Shown: in pieces, positions 23,619 through 31,864 of the stretch
Layout: each line of letters starts with the position of its first letter
How positions within the stretch are numbered: position 1 is the first letter of the stretch
Origin: Chloroflexota bacterium
GTDB lineage: Bacteria > Chloroflexota > Anaerolineae > Caldilineales > Caldilineaceae
Direction: 5' to 3'
DNA length: 39,381 bases
Assembly: GCA_003577005.1 (NCBI GenBank)
Contig: QEUW01000025.1
Location: 1-39,381, forward strand
The notes under the pieces: model-generated
Told to the model about the DNA's origin: nothing
The model's input: the letters and a program-made list of their open reading frames with translations, nothing else
Databases searched by the model: none
Position numbers and translations under genes: made by a program

Positions 23619-24485
23619 TTATGTTGGATAGAGTTGTTCGGTAGAGCGGAGCTGGTCAGCCCGAACATAGGCGCGGAAGAGATCGCCTAATCGCTGCGTG
23701 CGCGGACCGGGCCGGCCCTGCCCGATGCGCTGTTGGTCTACCTGAACGATGGGGAGAATCTCTTTGGTCGAACTGGTGATAAAAAGCTCGTCAGCCGTAA
23801 GCACCTCGTCATATCGAAGCGCCGATTCCACCACCTCGAACGAGTCGGCGGCGATTTCCATCACGACGGCTCGTGTAATGCCCAAGAGCACATTGTCACG
23901 CGGCGTAACCAGCCGGTCGCCGTAGAAAGCAAAAAAGTTGGAACGGGTGCATTCGCTCACCTCGCCCGCAGCGTCGCAGTAGAGCGCCTCGACGGCGCCG
24001 GCTCGATCCGCTTCTTTCATCGCCATGATGGCGCCGATATAGTTCAGGCTCTTGACCCGGGGCAGAAAGCGTGCCATTTCCACACTGATGAGCCTGGCCC
24101 CGTGCTCATATTCTTCCGGCGGATTGGGCGCCACCGGCTCGACCATGACGACCAGGCTTGGCCTGCCCTGTGGGGTCATAAAATTGGGTGAGGCCCCACC
24201 GGTCACGACAATACGGATCGTTGCGTTTGCCAGGCTATTGCGCCGGTAGGTTTCGCGCGCAATGGCCTCGATCTCGTCTACGCTCCCAGGTAATTCCAGC
24301 CCAATCGCCTGCGCCGAACGCTCCAGCCGTTCCACATGTTCGCGCAGCTTGAACGGCATCCCGTCATAGGTGCGCAACAGGTCAAAGACGCCATACCCAC
24401 GTACGAGACCCAGGTCGTTGAGTGGCAGCGCAGCCTCGGCTGCCGGCATATAGTTGCCGTTGACATAGTAGAGCGAACGATTCAT
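23619..24485 (-). CDS. PLP-dependent class IV aminotransferase (branched-chain / D-amino acid type)
   Basis: 288 aa. LYYVNGNYMPAAEAALPLNDLGLVRGYGVFDLLR is the fold-type IV N-terminus. The catalytic Lys lies in RVKSLNYIGA, GEVSECTRSNFFAF holds the cofactor-binding Glu and Ser/Asn, and LLGITRAVV and LFITSSTKEI complete the family. It transfers amino groups from branched-chain or D-amino acids, or is an aminodeoxychorismate lyase-like enzyme; the sequence does not decide. The ATG at 24485 fits the domain start; a frame to 24512 adds nine unmatched residues. It is probably downstream in the proA transcript, separated by a repeat element. Confidence 0.9.
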   Translation of the reverse strand: MNRSLYYVNGNYMPAAEAALPLNDLGLVRGYGVFDLLRTYDGMPFKLREHVERLERSAQAIGLELPGSVDEIEAIARETYRRNSLANATIRIVVTGGASPNFMTPQGRPSLVVMVEPVAPNPPEEYEHGARLISVEMARFLPRVKSLNYIGAIMAMKEADRAGAVEALYCDAAGEVSECTRSNFFAFYGDRLVTPRDNVLLGITRAVVMEIAADSFEVVESALRYDEVLTADELFITSSTKEILPIVQVDQQRIGQGRPGPRTQRLGDLFRAYVRADQLRSTEQLYPT

Positions 24486-24502
24486 GGGGCACCCCACCGG
24501 TC

Positions 24503-24605
24503 TAATTGCCAATGGTCAATGTTAAACGGTCAATTGTTGATGATAAACTCCGGAAGGCGGCGAAGCACTGACGATTGATGAGTGTCAATTGTCAATTGCC
24601 AATTA
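24503..24605. repeat. CAATTG-type inverted repeat element overlapping the proA stop
   Basis: TAATTGCCAAT (24503-24513) opens the left arm with TCAATG and TCAATTG units. The right arm has TCAATTG, TCAATTG and CCAATTA (ending 24605). The units match the 4283-4319 element. The proA TAA stop (24605-24603, minus) is part of the right arm. Confidence 0.75.
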
Positions 24606-25883
24606 CTTTCTCACGTGCCAGTCGCCCAGGCAGACCCATTTGTAGGTCGTCAACTCTTCCAGCCCCATGGGGCCGCGGGCGTGGAGTTTTTGTGTACTGA
24701 CCGCAACTTCGGCGCCCAGGCCAAACTGGCCACCATCGTTGAAGCGGGTGCTGGCGTTGACAAAGACCGCCGATGAGTTGACCTCGTTGACAAAGCGAGT
24801 AGCGTTCTGCCAGTCGTTGGTCAAGATGCCATCCGAGTGGTCACAACTGTGTATCTGAATGTGACTGATGGCCTCGTCGAGCGAATCGACCACCTTGATG
24901 CCGAGGATAAGCGCCATCCATTCGGTGTCAAAGTCTTCCGGGCCGGCAGGCACTACGGTTGCACCGTGACCATTGCGCTGGAGGATGTCAAAGGCCTGGC
25001 CGGCGGCGCGCAATTCCACTTTGCGTTGGGCCAGCCGCTGCGCCACGCGGGGCAGAAATTCCTCCGCCACTTTGCGGTTGACCAGCAGCGTGTCCAGCGC
25101 ATTGCAGACGCTGGGACGCTGAACTTTGGCGTTCTCGATCACATCCAGCGACTTCTCCAGGTCGGCGCTTTCATCCACATAGAGGTGGCAGATGCCGATC
25201 CCGCCGGTGATGACGGGGATGCTGCTCTGTTCGCGGCAGAGCCGGTGGAGCGCTGCGCCGCCACGCGGGATGATCATGTCCACATATTGGTCGAGCCGCA
25301 GCAACTGGGCCACCAGCGCCCGATCCGGGCTGTCGATGTACTGGACGGCAGCGGTGGGAAAATGAACCCGTTCGAGCGCAGCGTGGATGACGTTCACCAG
25401 CGCTCCATTGGTGCGCAGCGTCTCTTTCCCCCCGCGCAAGATGGCGGCGTTGCCCGTTTTGAGACAGAGCGTGGCGATGTCGATGGTGACGTTGGGCCGC
25501 GCCTCATAGATGACCCCGATGACGCCGATGGGGATGCGGCGCCGGCTCAGCCGCAGACCGTTGGGGAGGACGCGACTGTCAAATTCGGAGCCCACCGGAT
25601 CGGGCAGGGCCGCGACCTTGCGCGCATCATCGGCCAGCCCCTGGATGCGTTGCTCGTTGAGCATGAGCCGGTCGAGCAAACCCTCGGTCAGGCCGTTGGC
25701 GCGGCCATCGCTCAAATCGAGTTGATTTTGCGCAATGACAGTTTGCGCCTGCGCTTCTAGTTCGTCGGCGATGGCAAAGAGAGCCTGGTTTTTCTGGTCG
25801 GTCGTCAGGGTAGCCAGTTTGCGGCTGGCGGTCTGCGCTCGCTTTCCCATGGCGACTAGATCGACCTGCCCGTTCGTACTCAT
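24603..25883 (-). CDS. proA: gamma-glutamyl phosphate reductase
   Basis: 426 aa, second step of proline synthesis: NADPH-dependent reduction of gamma-glutamyl phosphate to glutamate semialdehyde. [14 protein letters not shown] at the N-terminus, [22 protein letters not shown], the catalytic cysteine in [12 protein letters not shown], and the C-terminal [16 protein letters not shown] are all classical ProA. The ATG at 25883 follows GAGGAGGAA; a frame to 25970 adds unmatched residues. No proB or proC is in the window. The stop codon lies within a palindromic repeat. Confidence 0.96.
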   Translation of the reverse strand: MSTNGQVDLVAMGKRAQTASRKLATLTTDQKNQALFAIADELEAQAQTVIAQNQLDLSDGRANGLTEGLLDRLMLNEQRIQGLADDARKVAALPDPVGSEFDSRVLPNGLRLSRRRIPIGVIGVIYEARPNVTIDIATLCLKTGNAAILRGGKETLRTNGALVNVIHAALERVHFPTAAVQYIDSPDRALVAQLLRLDQYVDMIIPRGGAALHRLCREQSSIPVITGGIGICHLYVDESADLEKSLDVIENAKVQRPSVCNALDTLLVNRKVAEEFLPRVAQRLAQRKVELRAAGQAFDILQRNGHGATVVPAGPEDFDTEWMALILGIKVVDSLDEAISHIQIHSCDHSDGILTNDWQNATRFVNEVNSSAVFVNASTRFNDGGQFGLGAEVAVSTQKLHARGPMGLEELTTYKWVCLGDWHVRK

Positions 25884-26313
25884 GGCGCTGGTTCCTCCTC
25901 TATTTCCCCTCGGTTTTGGACAGGCGTCGGTCCCACAGCATTGCATACCGGCTCGTGGCATACAGCGCACGCTCCAGTTCTATGATGCCGTCACCGGGGC
26001 CTGTTTCCCCTGCAATAGTGCCGCAAGAACGATGCTCCGTCAAGTTTTTGTGTAGGGCAGAATTCGGCTATCGATGATATTGAGCCCAAAGTTACACAAT
26101 TGATACTGTAAAAGGACGCATCGGTGGACGGATCAAGGACGACATTCCTGTAAGATCGCCTTTAGAGATAGAACGGAGCAAAAGCGGGAGCGGTCCCTTT
26201 GGATGCTATCTTGGGACTTCACTAACCCTCGTCTTTGTGCCCGTAGGGTATTTCACTTGCTTTGTACCAACGTCCGTATCACCAGCATCCGTACCACTAG
26301 AAAGGATTCGCTC
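25884..26313. other. 430-bp gap between proA and the NTF2-like gene, no gene seen
   Basis: Divergent intergenic region. Frames here give only short unmatched peptides. A weak promoter-like pair TTGAGC (26080-26085) and TACTGT (26104-26109) faces the NTF2-like gene; nothing else with clear structure was found. Confidence 0.5.
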
Positions 26314-26742
26314 ATGCAAACCGCTGTTTTTACTATCGACCAGGTAATCATGATTGGACAACCCACATCCAATGGAGCAGGACGGCCACTGCCCGGTTGG
26401 CTGACGGCCATGTTTGCTGCTGTCGACAGCTTTGACGTGGATAGGTTTTTGAGCTTTCTCCACCCGGAGTGTATGTTCCGTTTTGGGAATGCCCAACCGA
26501 TCTTCGGTCGTGAGGCGATCCGCACCGCGGTATCCGGTCTTTTTACCGCGCTACAGGGGATCAGCCACGCCGATCTGTCGGCCTGGGTTCACCCCGACGC
26601 CACCATCTGCACCGGCCAGGTGACCTATACACGCCATGACGCCACGACCCTCACTGTGCCTTTTGCTGTCGTCTTCCGGCTGGAGCAAAAGCTGGTCAAA
26701 GAGTATCTGATCTTTGTCGACAACTCTGCACTCTTTGCCTAA
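26314..26742 (+). CDS. SnoaL/NTF2-like small protein
   Basis: 142 aa. The pattern WLTAMFAAVDSFDVDRFLSFLHPECMFRFGN, then FGREAIRTAVSGLFTAL and a beta-strand-rich end (VTYTRHDATTLTVPFAVVFRLE...KEYLIFVDNSAL), is the cone-shaped NTF2 fold shared by SnoaL-like cyclases, ketosteroid isomerases and ligand-binding proteins. Substrate unknown. The ATG at 26314 follows AGAAAGGA; a longer frame from 26203 is not supported. It is followed by an SDR and a small membrane protein on the same strand, suggesting a short pathway that acts on a common small molecule. Confidence 0.82.
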   Translation: MQTAVFTIDQVIMIGQPTSNGAGRPLPGWLTAMFAAVDSFDVDRFLSFLHPECMFRFGNAQPIFGREAIRTAVSGLFTALQGISHADLSAWVHPDATICTGQVTYTRHDATTLTVPFAVVFRLEQKLVKEYLIFVDNSALFA

Positions 26743-26766
26743 CGATGCGCTCCGGGCAGAACTAGT

Positions 26767-26794
26767 CTGGACCATCCCGGTTCAACCGGTCCAG
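26767..26794 (+). other. inverted repeat between the NTF2-like and SDR genes
   Basis: CTGGACC (26767-26773) and GGTCCAG (26788-26794) are perfectly complementary; the loop contains a second small palindrome, CCGGTTCAACCGG. No T tract follows, so an operator or mRNA-processing hairpin is more likely than a terminator. Confidence 0.5.
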
Positions 26795-26828
26795 GCTAAT
26801 CTGGGACGCCCGCGGAGGGAAACTCATC

Positions 26829-27764
26829 ATGAACCGTCCTCATACGATACTAATTACCGGCTCGGCCAGTGGTTTTGGCCGTCAGGCCAGCATCACACTC
26901 GCCCGGCGCGGTCACCACGTCTTTGCCACCATGCGCGAAGTAGATGGGCGCAATGCCGGGGTTGCGACCGAACTGCGTACCCTTGCTGAGACCGAACAAC
27001 TTGCGCTCCAAGTGCTTCAACTCGATGTGGCTGACGATGCCTCGGTTGCGTCCGGGGTACAAGCCCTGATCGACCGCACCGGGCGGATTGATGTGGTCGT
27101 CAACAATGCAGGCTTCAACCTGGTCGGTATTACCGAAGCTATCAGCGAAGAGCAGGCGCAAGCGATCTTCAATGTAAACCTGTTAGGTACATTTCGGGTC
27201 AACCGGGCTGTGGCGCCTTATATGCGTCGCCAGCGGTCGGGGCTTTTGATCTATATCTCCAGTTCAGCCGGCAAGATCGTCTATCCCTTTATGGGTCTGT
27301 ACAGCGCCTCTAAGGCTGCCCTGGAAGCCATGGCCGAGGCGATGCACTACGAGCTCTACGGCCTGGGCATCGACTCAACGATCGTCCAGGCTTGCACCTA
27401 TGCCAGCAGCCTGGCGCAACATATCCAACTGGCCGAGAATGCGGAGGTCTTTGTCGAATATGGCGAGGTAGGGCGGCTGGCGCAACGGTTTGTCGAAGAC
27501 TTCCCGCTCATGCTCATGCCCGACAACGCTGGCGACCCACAGGAGGTGGCCGAGTTGATCGGCGAATTGATCGAGTTACCACCCGGCGAGCGGCCCTTGC
27601 GCATCCCTATTGGCACCTTTACGGGCCGGTTGCAATTCCTCAACCAATCGTTGTCGTCGGTCCAGAGCCAGGTTTTGCCCTCGCTAGGGCTGGCGGGGCT
27701 CGTCTCCCGCAGCCGGCTCTATGTCCAGGTACCACCGGGAGACAATCATGTTCCAAGTGCTTAG
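26829..27764 (+). CDS. short-chain dehydrogenase/reductase
   Basis: 311 aa. Classical SDR motifs: ITGSASGFG (9-17), NNAG (92-95), catalytic Ser145, Tyr158 and Lys162 (YSASKAA). The length exceeds FabG by about 60 residues because of a C-terminal extension (LPPGERPLRIPIGTF...), as in steroid- and retinol-type SDRs. It reduces or oxidises an unidentified alcohol or ketone with NAD(P). A GGAGGGAA site precedes the ATG. Its 3' end overlaps the next gene by 17 bp, and it is probably coregulated with the NTF2-like protein upstream. Confidence 0.9.
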   Translation: MNRPHTILITGSASGFGRQASITLARRGHHVFATMREVDGRNAGVATELRTLAETEQLALQVLQLDVADDASVASGVQALIDRTGRIDVVVNNAGFNLVGITEAISEEQAQAIFNVNLLGTFRVNRAVAPYMRRQRSGLLIYISSSAGKIVYPFMGLYSASKAALEAMAEAMHYELYGLGIDSTIVQACTYASSLAQHIQLAENAEVFVEYGEVGRLAQRFVEDFPLMLMPDNAGDPQEVAELIGELIELPPGERPLRIPIGTFTGRLQFLNQSLSSVQSQVLPSLGLAGLVSRSRLYVQVPPGDNHVPSA

Positions 27765-28143
27765 TTGGCTCATTGCCTTGCCTTGTTTGTTCAAAGGCGC
27801 ACTGGCGTTGATACAGGCAGATCGCTTCTACCGGTGGCGTAGCGAACAGTACGCCGCGGACTCCGTACCAGTGACCGTGTTGATTATGCCGCTTTATGTA
27901 GTGAGTCTCGCCACCGCCTCCTGGTGGGCTACCTTGACCGGCAGCCACCCCTGGGGCTGGATTGTGACTGGCTTTTCCACACTGATTGCACTGTTAGGGA
28001 TCTTGAATCTGAGCCGCTGGCATGCACACAGCCGCCACGTTGGCAAGCTGATCGCGACGCAGCCAAAAGAGCGAACGAAGGTGGATCTCTTTCTTCTCGG
28101 TCTGGGTATTCTCTTTGCTGCACTGGCGATCTTCGTCTACTAA
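27748..28143 (+). CDS. small four-span membrane protein of unknown function
   Basis: 131 aa from the ATG at 27748, preceded by GGGAGA and lying within the last codons of the SDR, so translation is probably coupled. Four hydrophobic segments lie at about 2-22, 46-66, 73-90 and 112-131, with a short positively charged loop (WHAHSRHVGK) before the last one. I do not recognise the family with certainty. A role with the SDR, for example in handling a hydrophobic substrate, is an inference from the overlap only. Confidence 0.75.
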   Translation: MFQVLSWLIALPCLFKGALALIQADRFYRWRSEQYAADSVPVTVLIMPLYVVSLATASWWATLTGSHPWGWIVTGFSTLIALLGILNLSRWHAHSRHVGKLIATQPKERTKVDLFLLGLGILFAALAIFVY

Positions 28144-28211
28144 AGCGATCGCGCGCATCGGGGGACAAATCGTCGTCAGCAGCACAGTGCTGTAATCAAG
28201 CACCATCATCA

Positions 28212-28242
28212 CCAGCGGCAACAACTCCAATGTTGCCGCTGG
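28212..28242. terminator. perfect 12-bp hairpin between convergent genes
   Basis: CCAGCGGCAACA (28212-28223) and TGTTGCCGCTGG (28231-28242) are exact complements with a 7-nt loop. It stands between the membrane protein gene and the convergent regulator gene. No strong T tract lies on either side, so a two-way terminator is likely but not proved. Confidence 0.55.
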
Positions 28243-28378
28243 CTGGAGCGCTGTCGCCAGGTGACGCTGGGCGGTGGTCTGGTCTCTGGTCGCGTAAACC
28301 GCCTCTACCAGACAACATAGATCTGGATTGCAAAATTTGGATTGCTGAGCGAGCCAGTCTTACTCACCTCTGTTGCGT

Positions 28379-31300
28379 CTATAGCAGGGCAACCATCTCT
28401 TCGGCTGTTGCACGCAGATCGCGCATCCGCCCCTGCGCCTGCGCCGCAGCCACCACTTCGGCGGGCAGGCGGGCCGCCACATCCACTAACAACTGCTGAG
28501 CTCGTGTCCGATAGGCGCACCAACAGGCCGGGTGCTCTCCCACCAGCGCCAACAATTGGATTGCCCGCACAAGTTGTGGCTGTGCCGGCACCGGATCGTC
28601 CTGGGTGACTTCAAGCGCCAGCAACGCAGCCACATGATAGAGGGCGATGGCGAGCGATGGCAGCAGACTCATCTGTGTTGTAAGGGTAAGAAGCTCACGT
28701 AGATAGCGCCGACCGCCGGCAAAGTCGGCCTGGCGATAAGCCGTTTCAGCAAGTACGAAGAGATTATAGGCGATAAAGATCGGGCTGTTCACCTCCGAAG
28801 CCAGAACAAGCCCTTCCTGGGCGCATGCTTGAGCCGCCTCATACTCTTGGAGATCGTTGAGAATGAGGGCGAGCATGCTGAGGCGGCTGGCAGTGTGGAG
28901 CCGGTAACCGATCTTGCGGATCACGGCAAGGCTGCGCTCGGTGAGTCTCTTTGCTTCGGCAAGCTGTTCTCCCCCTTGCGCCCAGGCCAGCATACCGAGA
29001 CCACCCAATCCCAGCGCAACCCCCCGCTCATGGCCGATACGTTCGAACAACGCCAGCGATGTTTCGTAATGCGAGCGCGCCGTTTCATATTCGCCCAGCA
29101 GGAAGCAAGTCCAGCCCAGACCATCATGCGCCCAGGCTGTCCAATCAGGACGTTCCAGGTCACGGCTGATGGTAAGGCTCTCTTCGGCCAACCGTTTGCC
29201 TTCGGCAAACTCACCAAAGTGAAGGTGGAGCAACGCCAATTCGTGGAGCGTATCGGCTACGCCGTGAAGATTGCCGGTCTCGATAAAGAGAGCATGGCTC
29301 TCTTGCAGACGCTCTTGCGCTGTCGTCCAGTGCCCTCGCCAGGAAGCAATTACGCCTAAGGTGTTCAAGGCAGGCGCGATCTGCTCCTTCAGCCCCAGTT
29401 TGCGCGCCAGCATCAGCCCCGTGAGCATATCGCGTTCACAGGCTTCCGAGTCGCCCAGAAACTGGTAGAATTGCCCCCGCTGCACCACGAGCCGGCGCAG
29501 GATGAATTCGTACCGCGGATGCTGGCGCAGGGTGGCTGATTGGTTGAGCCAGGTCACTGCCTGGTCGAAGGTCTCGGCGCCTTCGCGGCCACGGCTGCGC
29601 GTCCAGTAGAAACGGTACAACGGCTCGATGGCCTGCTCAAGGTGATCCGGGTCACCCTGGGCAAAGGCCCACTCCCAGGCCATACGAATGTTGTCGATCT
29701 CTTCGGCGATCTCGGCAAGCGCACGCTGTTGTTGTCTACTAAACAACATTTCGTTGTATTGGGCGAGAAACTGTAGATAAAAGCGGCTATGCCGGGTGCG
29801 CGTCGCTGCATCCTCATCAGGCCGGGCGGCCAGTTGCTCGCCGGCAAACTGGCGCAACAACTCGTGCAATTGAAAGCGACCGCTGGGGGTCGCCCGTACC
29901 AACGATTTGTCCACGAGCGTACTGACAGTCAATAGTGAGGCGCCGGCCACCTGGGTAGCTGCCTGACGCCGGAAACCGCTGCGAAAGATCGACAGCCGCA
30001 TGAGCACATCTTGCTCAGCAGCGGTCAACATCGCCCAGGTTTGTTCAAGCACGGCGCGCATAGTGCGGTGACGCGCCGGCACATTGCGTTGGTGGGTAGC
30101 CAGAATGTCGATCCCATGCGTAATTTCATCGGCGATGGTGGCTGCCGACAGCGTCTTCAGCCAGGCCGCCGCTAACTCCAGGGCGAGCGGCACACCATCT
30201 ACGAGCCGGCAGATCTGCACAACGTGGGGGCGTTCAGCCGCTAACGAAAAGTCGATGCGCGCACGCTGGGCGCACTGCTCGAACAGCTGCACGGCGCCGT
30301 ACGCCTCGATGGGCTGCTCACGGTCATCGGCCAAGGGAAAGGAGAGGCCGGCAATGGGGTGAAACCATTCCTCAGTCAGATTTAGCGCCTCGCGCGAGGT
30401 GATCAGCAGCTTCACGCCCGGCGCCACGGCCAATAGCTCTGCCACCACCTCTGCTCCGGCCAGCACATGCTCAAAGTTGTCCAGCACCAGCAGGATACGC
30501 CGCTCGCGCAGATGGTTGACCACTTGCTCCAACACTGGCGGATCGTTGTAGAGCTCTAGCCCGATGGCGTTGGCTATCGCCGCGGCCATCTCAGCCGTAC
30601 TCTGGGCAACGATGAGTGGGACAAAGAAGATACCGTCGGCAAATTCCTCAGCGTCTTCTTGCGTCTCCCAGAGGATCTGGGCTACCTGGAGAGCTAGCCG
30701 CGTTTTGCCGACGCCACCGGGCCCCGCTAGCGTCAGCAGCCGGCAATCCGGGTTGCGCAGGCGGACAATAATCTCGGCTATTTCCTCTTCACGCCCGACA
30801 AAGGGTGTCGCCTGCACCGGCAGATTGGGTCTGGCCGCCCCCAGTCGCCGATGCCCGACTGCTTGGACACCGGGGAGCGGAGGCGGTGCAGTGCCTGCGA
30901 GTGGCCCGGCGGCCAGACTCCGTGCGTCTGTTCTGGCGCCCTGGTTCTCGTGTCGCACACTTGGCTCTTGTGGTGGGGAGAAGCGTTTGGTGCGGATGGC
31001 CTCATAGAGGGCTCGTGTCTCATCCTCCGGCGGCGCACCCAGTTCTTCGTCCAGAATTCGTTCACATTCAGCATACTGGCGCAACGCCGCCGCATGTTGG
31101 CCGACAGAAGCATACAATTTTATCAAGTGGCGATGGATAGGTTCGTGTAGCGGGTCGAGCGCCAGCCAGCGGCGTGCGAAACCAATAGCCCTTTCATAGT
31201 CCCCATTGCTTTGATAGGCATCAGCCAGAGCGGACAGGAGGCGGGCCAGGGATTGGCGCAGCCCCTCGCGCTGGAAGAACTGCCAGTCGTCGAAAGCCGG

Positions 31301-31741
31301 GCAATCGGGCAAGGTAAAGCCGGCCATGAAATCGTCGGTATAGAGCTCGGCAGCGGCGACCGCCTGTTCCAGCGCCGCCGGGTCGAGCGCAAGTCGTTGT
31401 TCATTGCGCCCAAGGGCCGCGCGCACAAGTTCTTGGTAACGCTCGACATCGACCGACAAGGATACTTGCGGCGACAGGCCCACCGTCTCGCCTCCACTCT
31501 CCAACAAGTCGCTGCCAAGCTGCTCATTGAGCCGATAGAGCGTGCGGCGCAGGCTGGCCCGCGCCTCGCGCTGATTGTTCTCTGGCCAGAAGAGGGTAGC
31601 CAGGGCGTCGCGGCTGTGTGGCTGCCTGGTCGCCGCCAGGTAAACAAAGAGCGCCAACGCCTTGCGCAAACTGATGTCGATCACATGGCCGTCGCGCACC
31701 ACACGGGGCGGCCCAAACAAGTAGAGGTTCAGTAGGGTCAC
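28379..31741 (-). CDS. AfsR-like BTAD/NB-ARC/TPR transcriptional regulator, copy 1
   Basis: 1120 aa from GTG 31741 (GGAGGG upstream), which aligns its start with the two paralogues (x-L-x-L-x-LFGPPR); an earlier in-frame ATG at 31774 is less likely. Winged helix about 1-95 (RDALATLFWPENNQREARASLRRTLYRL), BTAD about 98-250, then a Pro/Ala-rich linker. The STAND ATPase has Walker A GPGGVGKT (340-347), Walker B RILLVLDNFEH, LLITSREAL and GVPLALELAAAW. A winged-helix spacer (FQLHELLRQFAGEQLA) follows, then a long C-terminal TPR array with repeats such as AWAHDGLGWTCFLLGEYETARSHYETSL. Such proteins are ligand- or protein-triggered transcription activators of the AfsR/MalT logic. Third and last gene of a tandem operon, 123 bp after copy 2. 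All ATPase motifs are intact. Confidence 0.9.
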   Translation of the reverse strand: MTLLNLYLFGPPRVVRDGHVIDISLRKALALFVYLAATRQPHSRDALATLFWPENNQREARASLRRTLYRLNEQLGSDLLESGGETVGLSPQVSLSVDVERYQELVRAALGRNEQRLALDPAALEQAVAAAELYTDDFMAGFTLPDCPAFDDWQFFQREGLRQSLARLLSALADAYQSNGDYERAIGFARRWLALDPLHEPIHRHLIKLYASVGQHAAALRQYAECERILDEELGAPPEDETRALYEAIRTKRFSPPQEPSVRHENQGARTDARSLAAGPLAGTAPPPLPGVQAVGHRRLGAARPNLPVQATPFVGREEEIAEIIVRLRNPDCRLLTLAGPGGVGKTRLALQVAQILWETQEDAEEFADGIFFVPLIVAQSTAEMAAAIANAIGLELYNDPPVLEQVVNHLRERRILLVLDNFEHVLAGAEVVAELLAVAPGVKLLITSREALNLTEEWFHPIAGLSFPLADDREQPIEAYGAVQLFEQCAQRARIDFSLAAERPHVVQICRLVDGVPLALELAAAWLKTLSAATIADEITHGIDILATHQRNVPARHRTMRAVLEQTWAMLTAAEQDVLMRLSIFRSGFRRQAATQVAGASLLTVSTLVDKSLVRATPSGRFQLHELLRQFAGEQLAARPDEDAATRTRHSRFYLQFLAQYNEMLFSRQQQRALAEIAEEIDNIRMAWEWAFAQGDPDHLEQAIEPLYRFYWTRSRGREGAETFDQAVTWLNQSATLRQHPRYEFILRRLVVQRGQFYQFLGDSEACERDMLTGLMLARKLGLKEQIAPALNTLGVIASWRGHWTTAQERLQESHALFIETGNLHGVADTLHELALLHLHFGEFAEGKRLAEESLTISRDLERPDWTAWAHDGLGWTCFLLGEYETARSHYETSLALFERIGHERGVALGLGGLGMLAWAQGGEQLAEAKRLTERSLAVIRKIGYRLHTASRLSMLALILNDLQEYEAAQACAQEGLVLASEVNSPIFIAYNLFVLAETAYRQADFAGGRRYLRELLTLTTQMSLLPSLAIALYHVAALLALEVTQDDPVPAQPQLVRAIQLLALVGEHPACWCAYRTRAQQLLVDVAARLPAEVVAAAQAQGRMRDLRATAEEMVALL

Positions 31742-31864
31742 AACACCCTCCTTCGTGAAGCGTCTATCAATCACCTTCTTCTGCGCAGTGTGCAGCCTCT
31801 AACGCGGGCTCTTGCGCATCATGGAATTCGCACTACGCATAGGGAGATTATCTACAGGGATTCC

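Noticed and set aside
24837..25760. 307-codon open frame on the plus strand
   Set aside because: Antisense to proA, which has full-length homology-type motifs including the catalytic cysteine.
26776..26794. T-loop-like GGTTCAA in a small stem, possible tRNA
   Set aside because: No acceptor, D or anticodon arms can be drawn around it; it is part of a simple inverted repeat.
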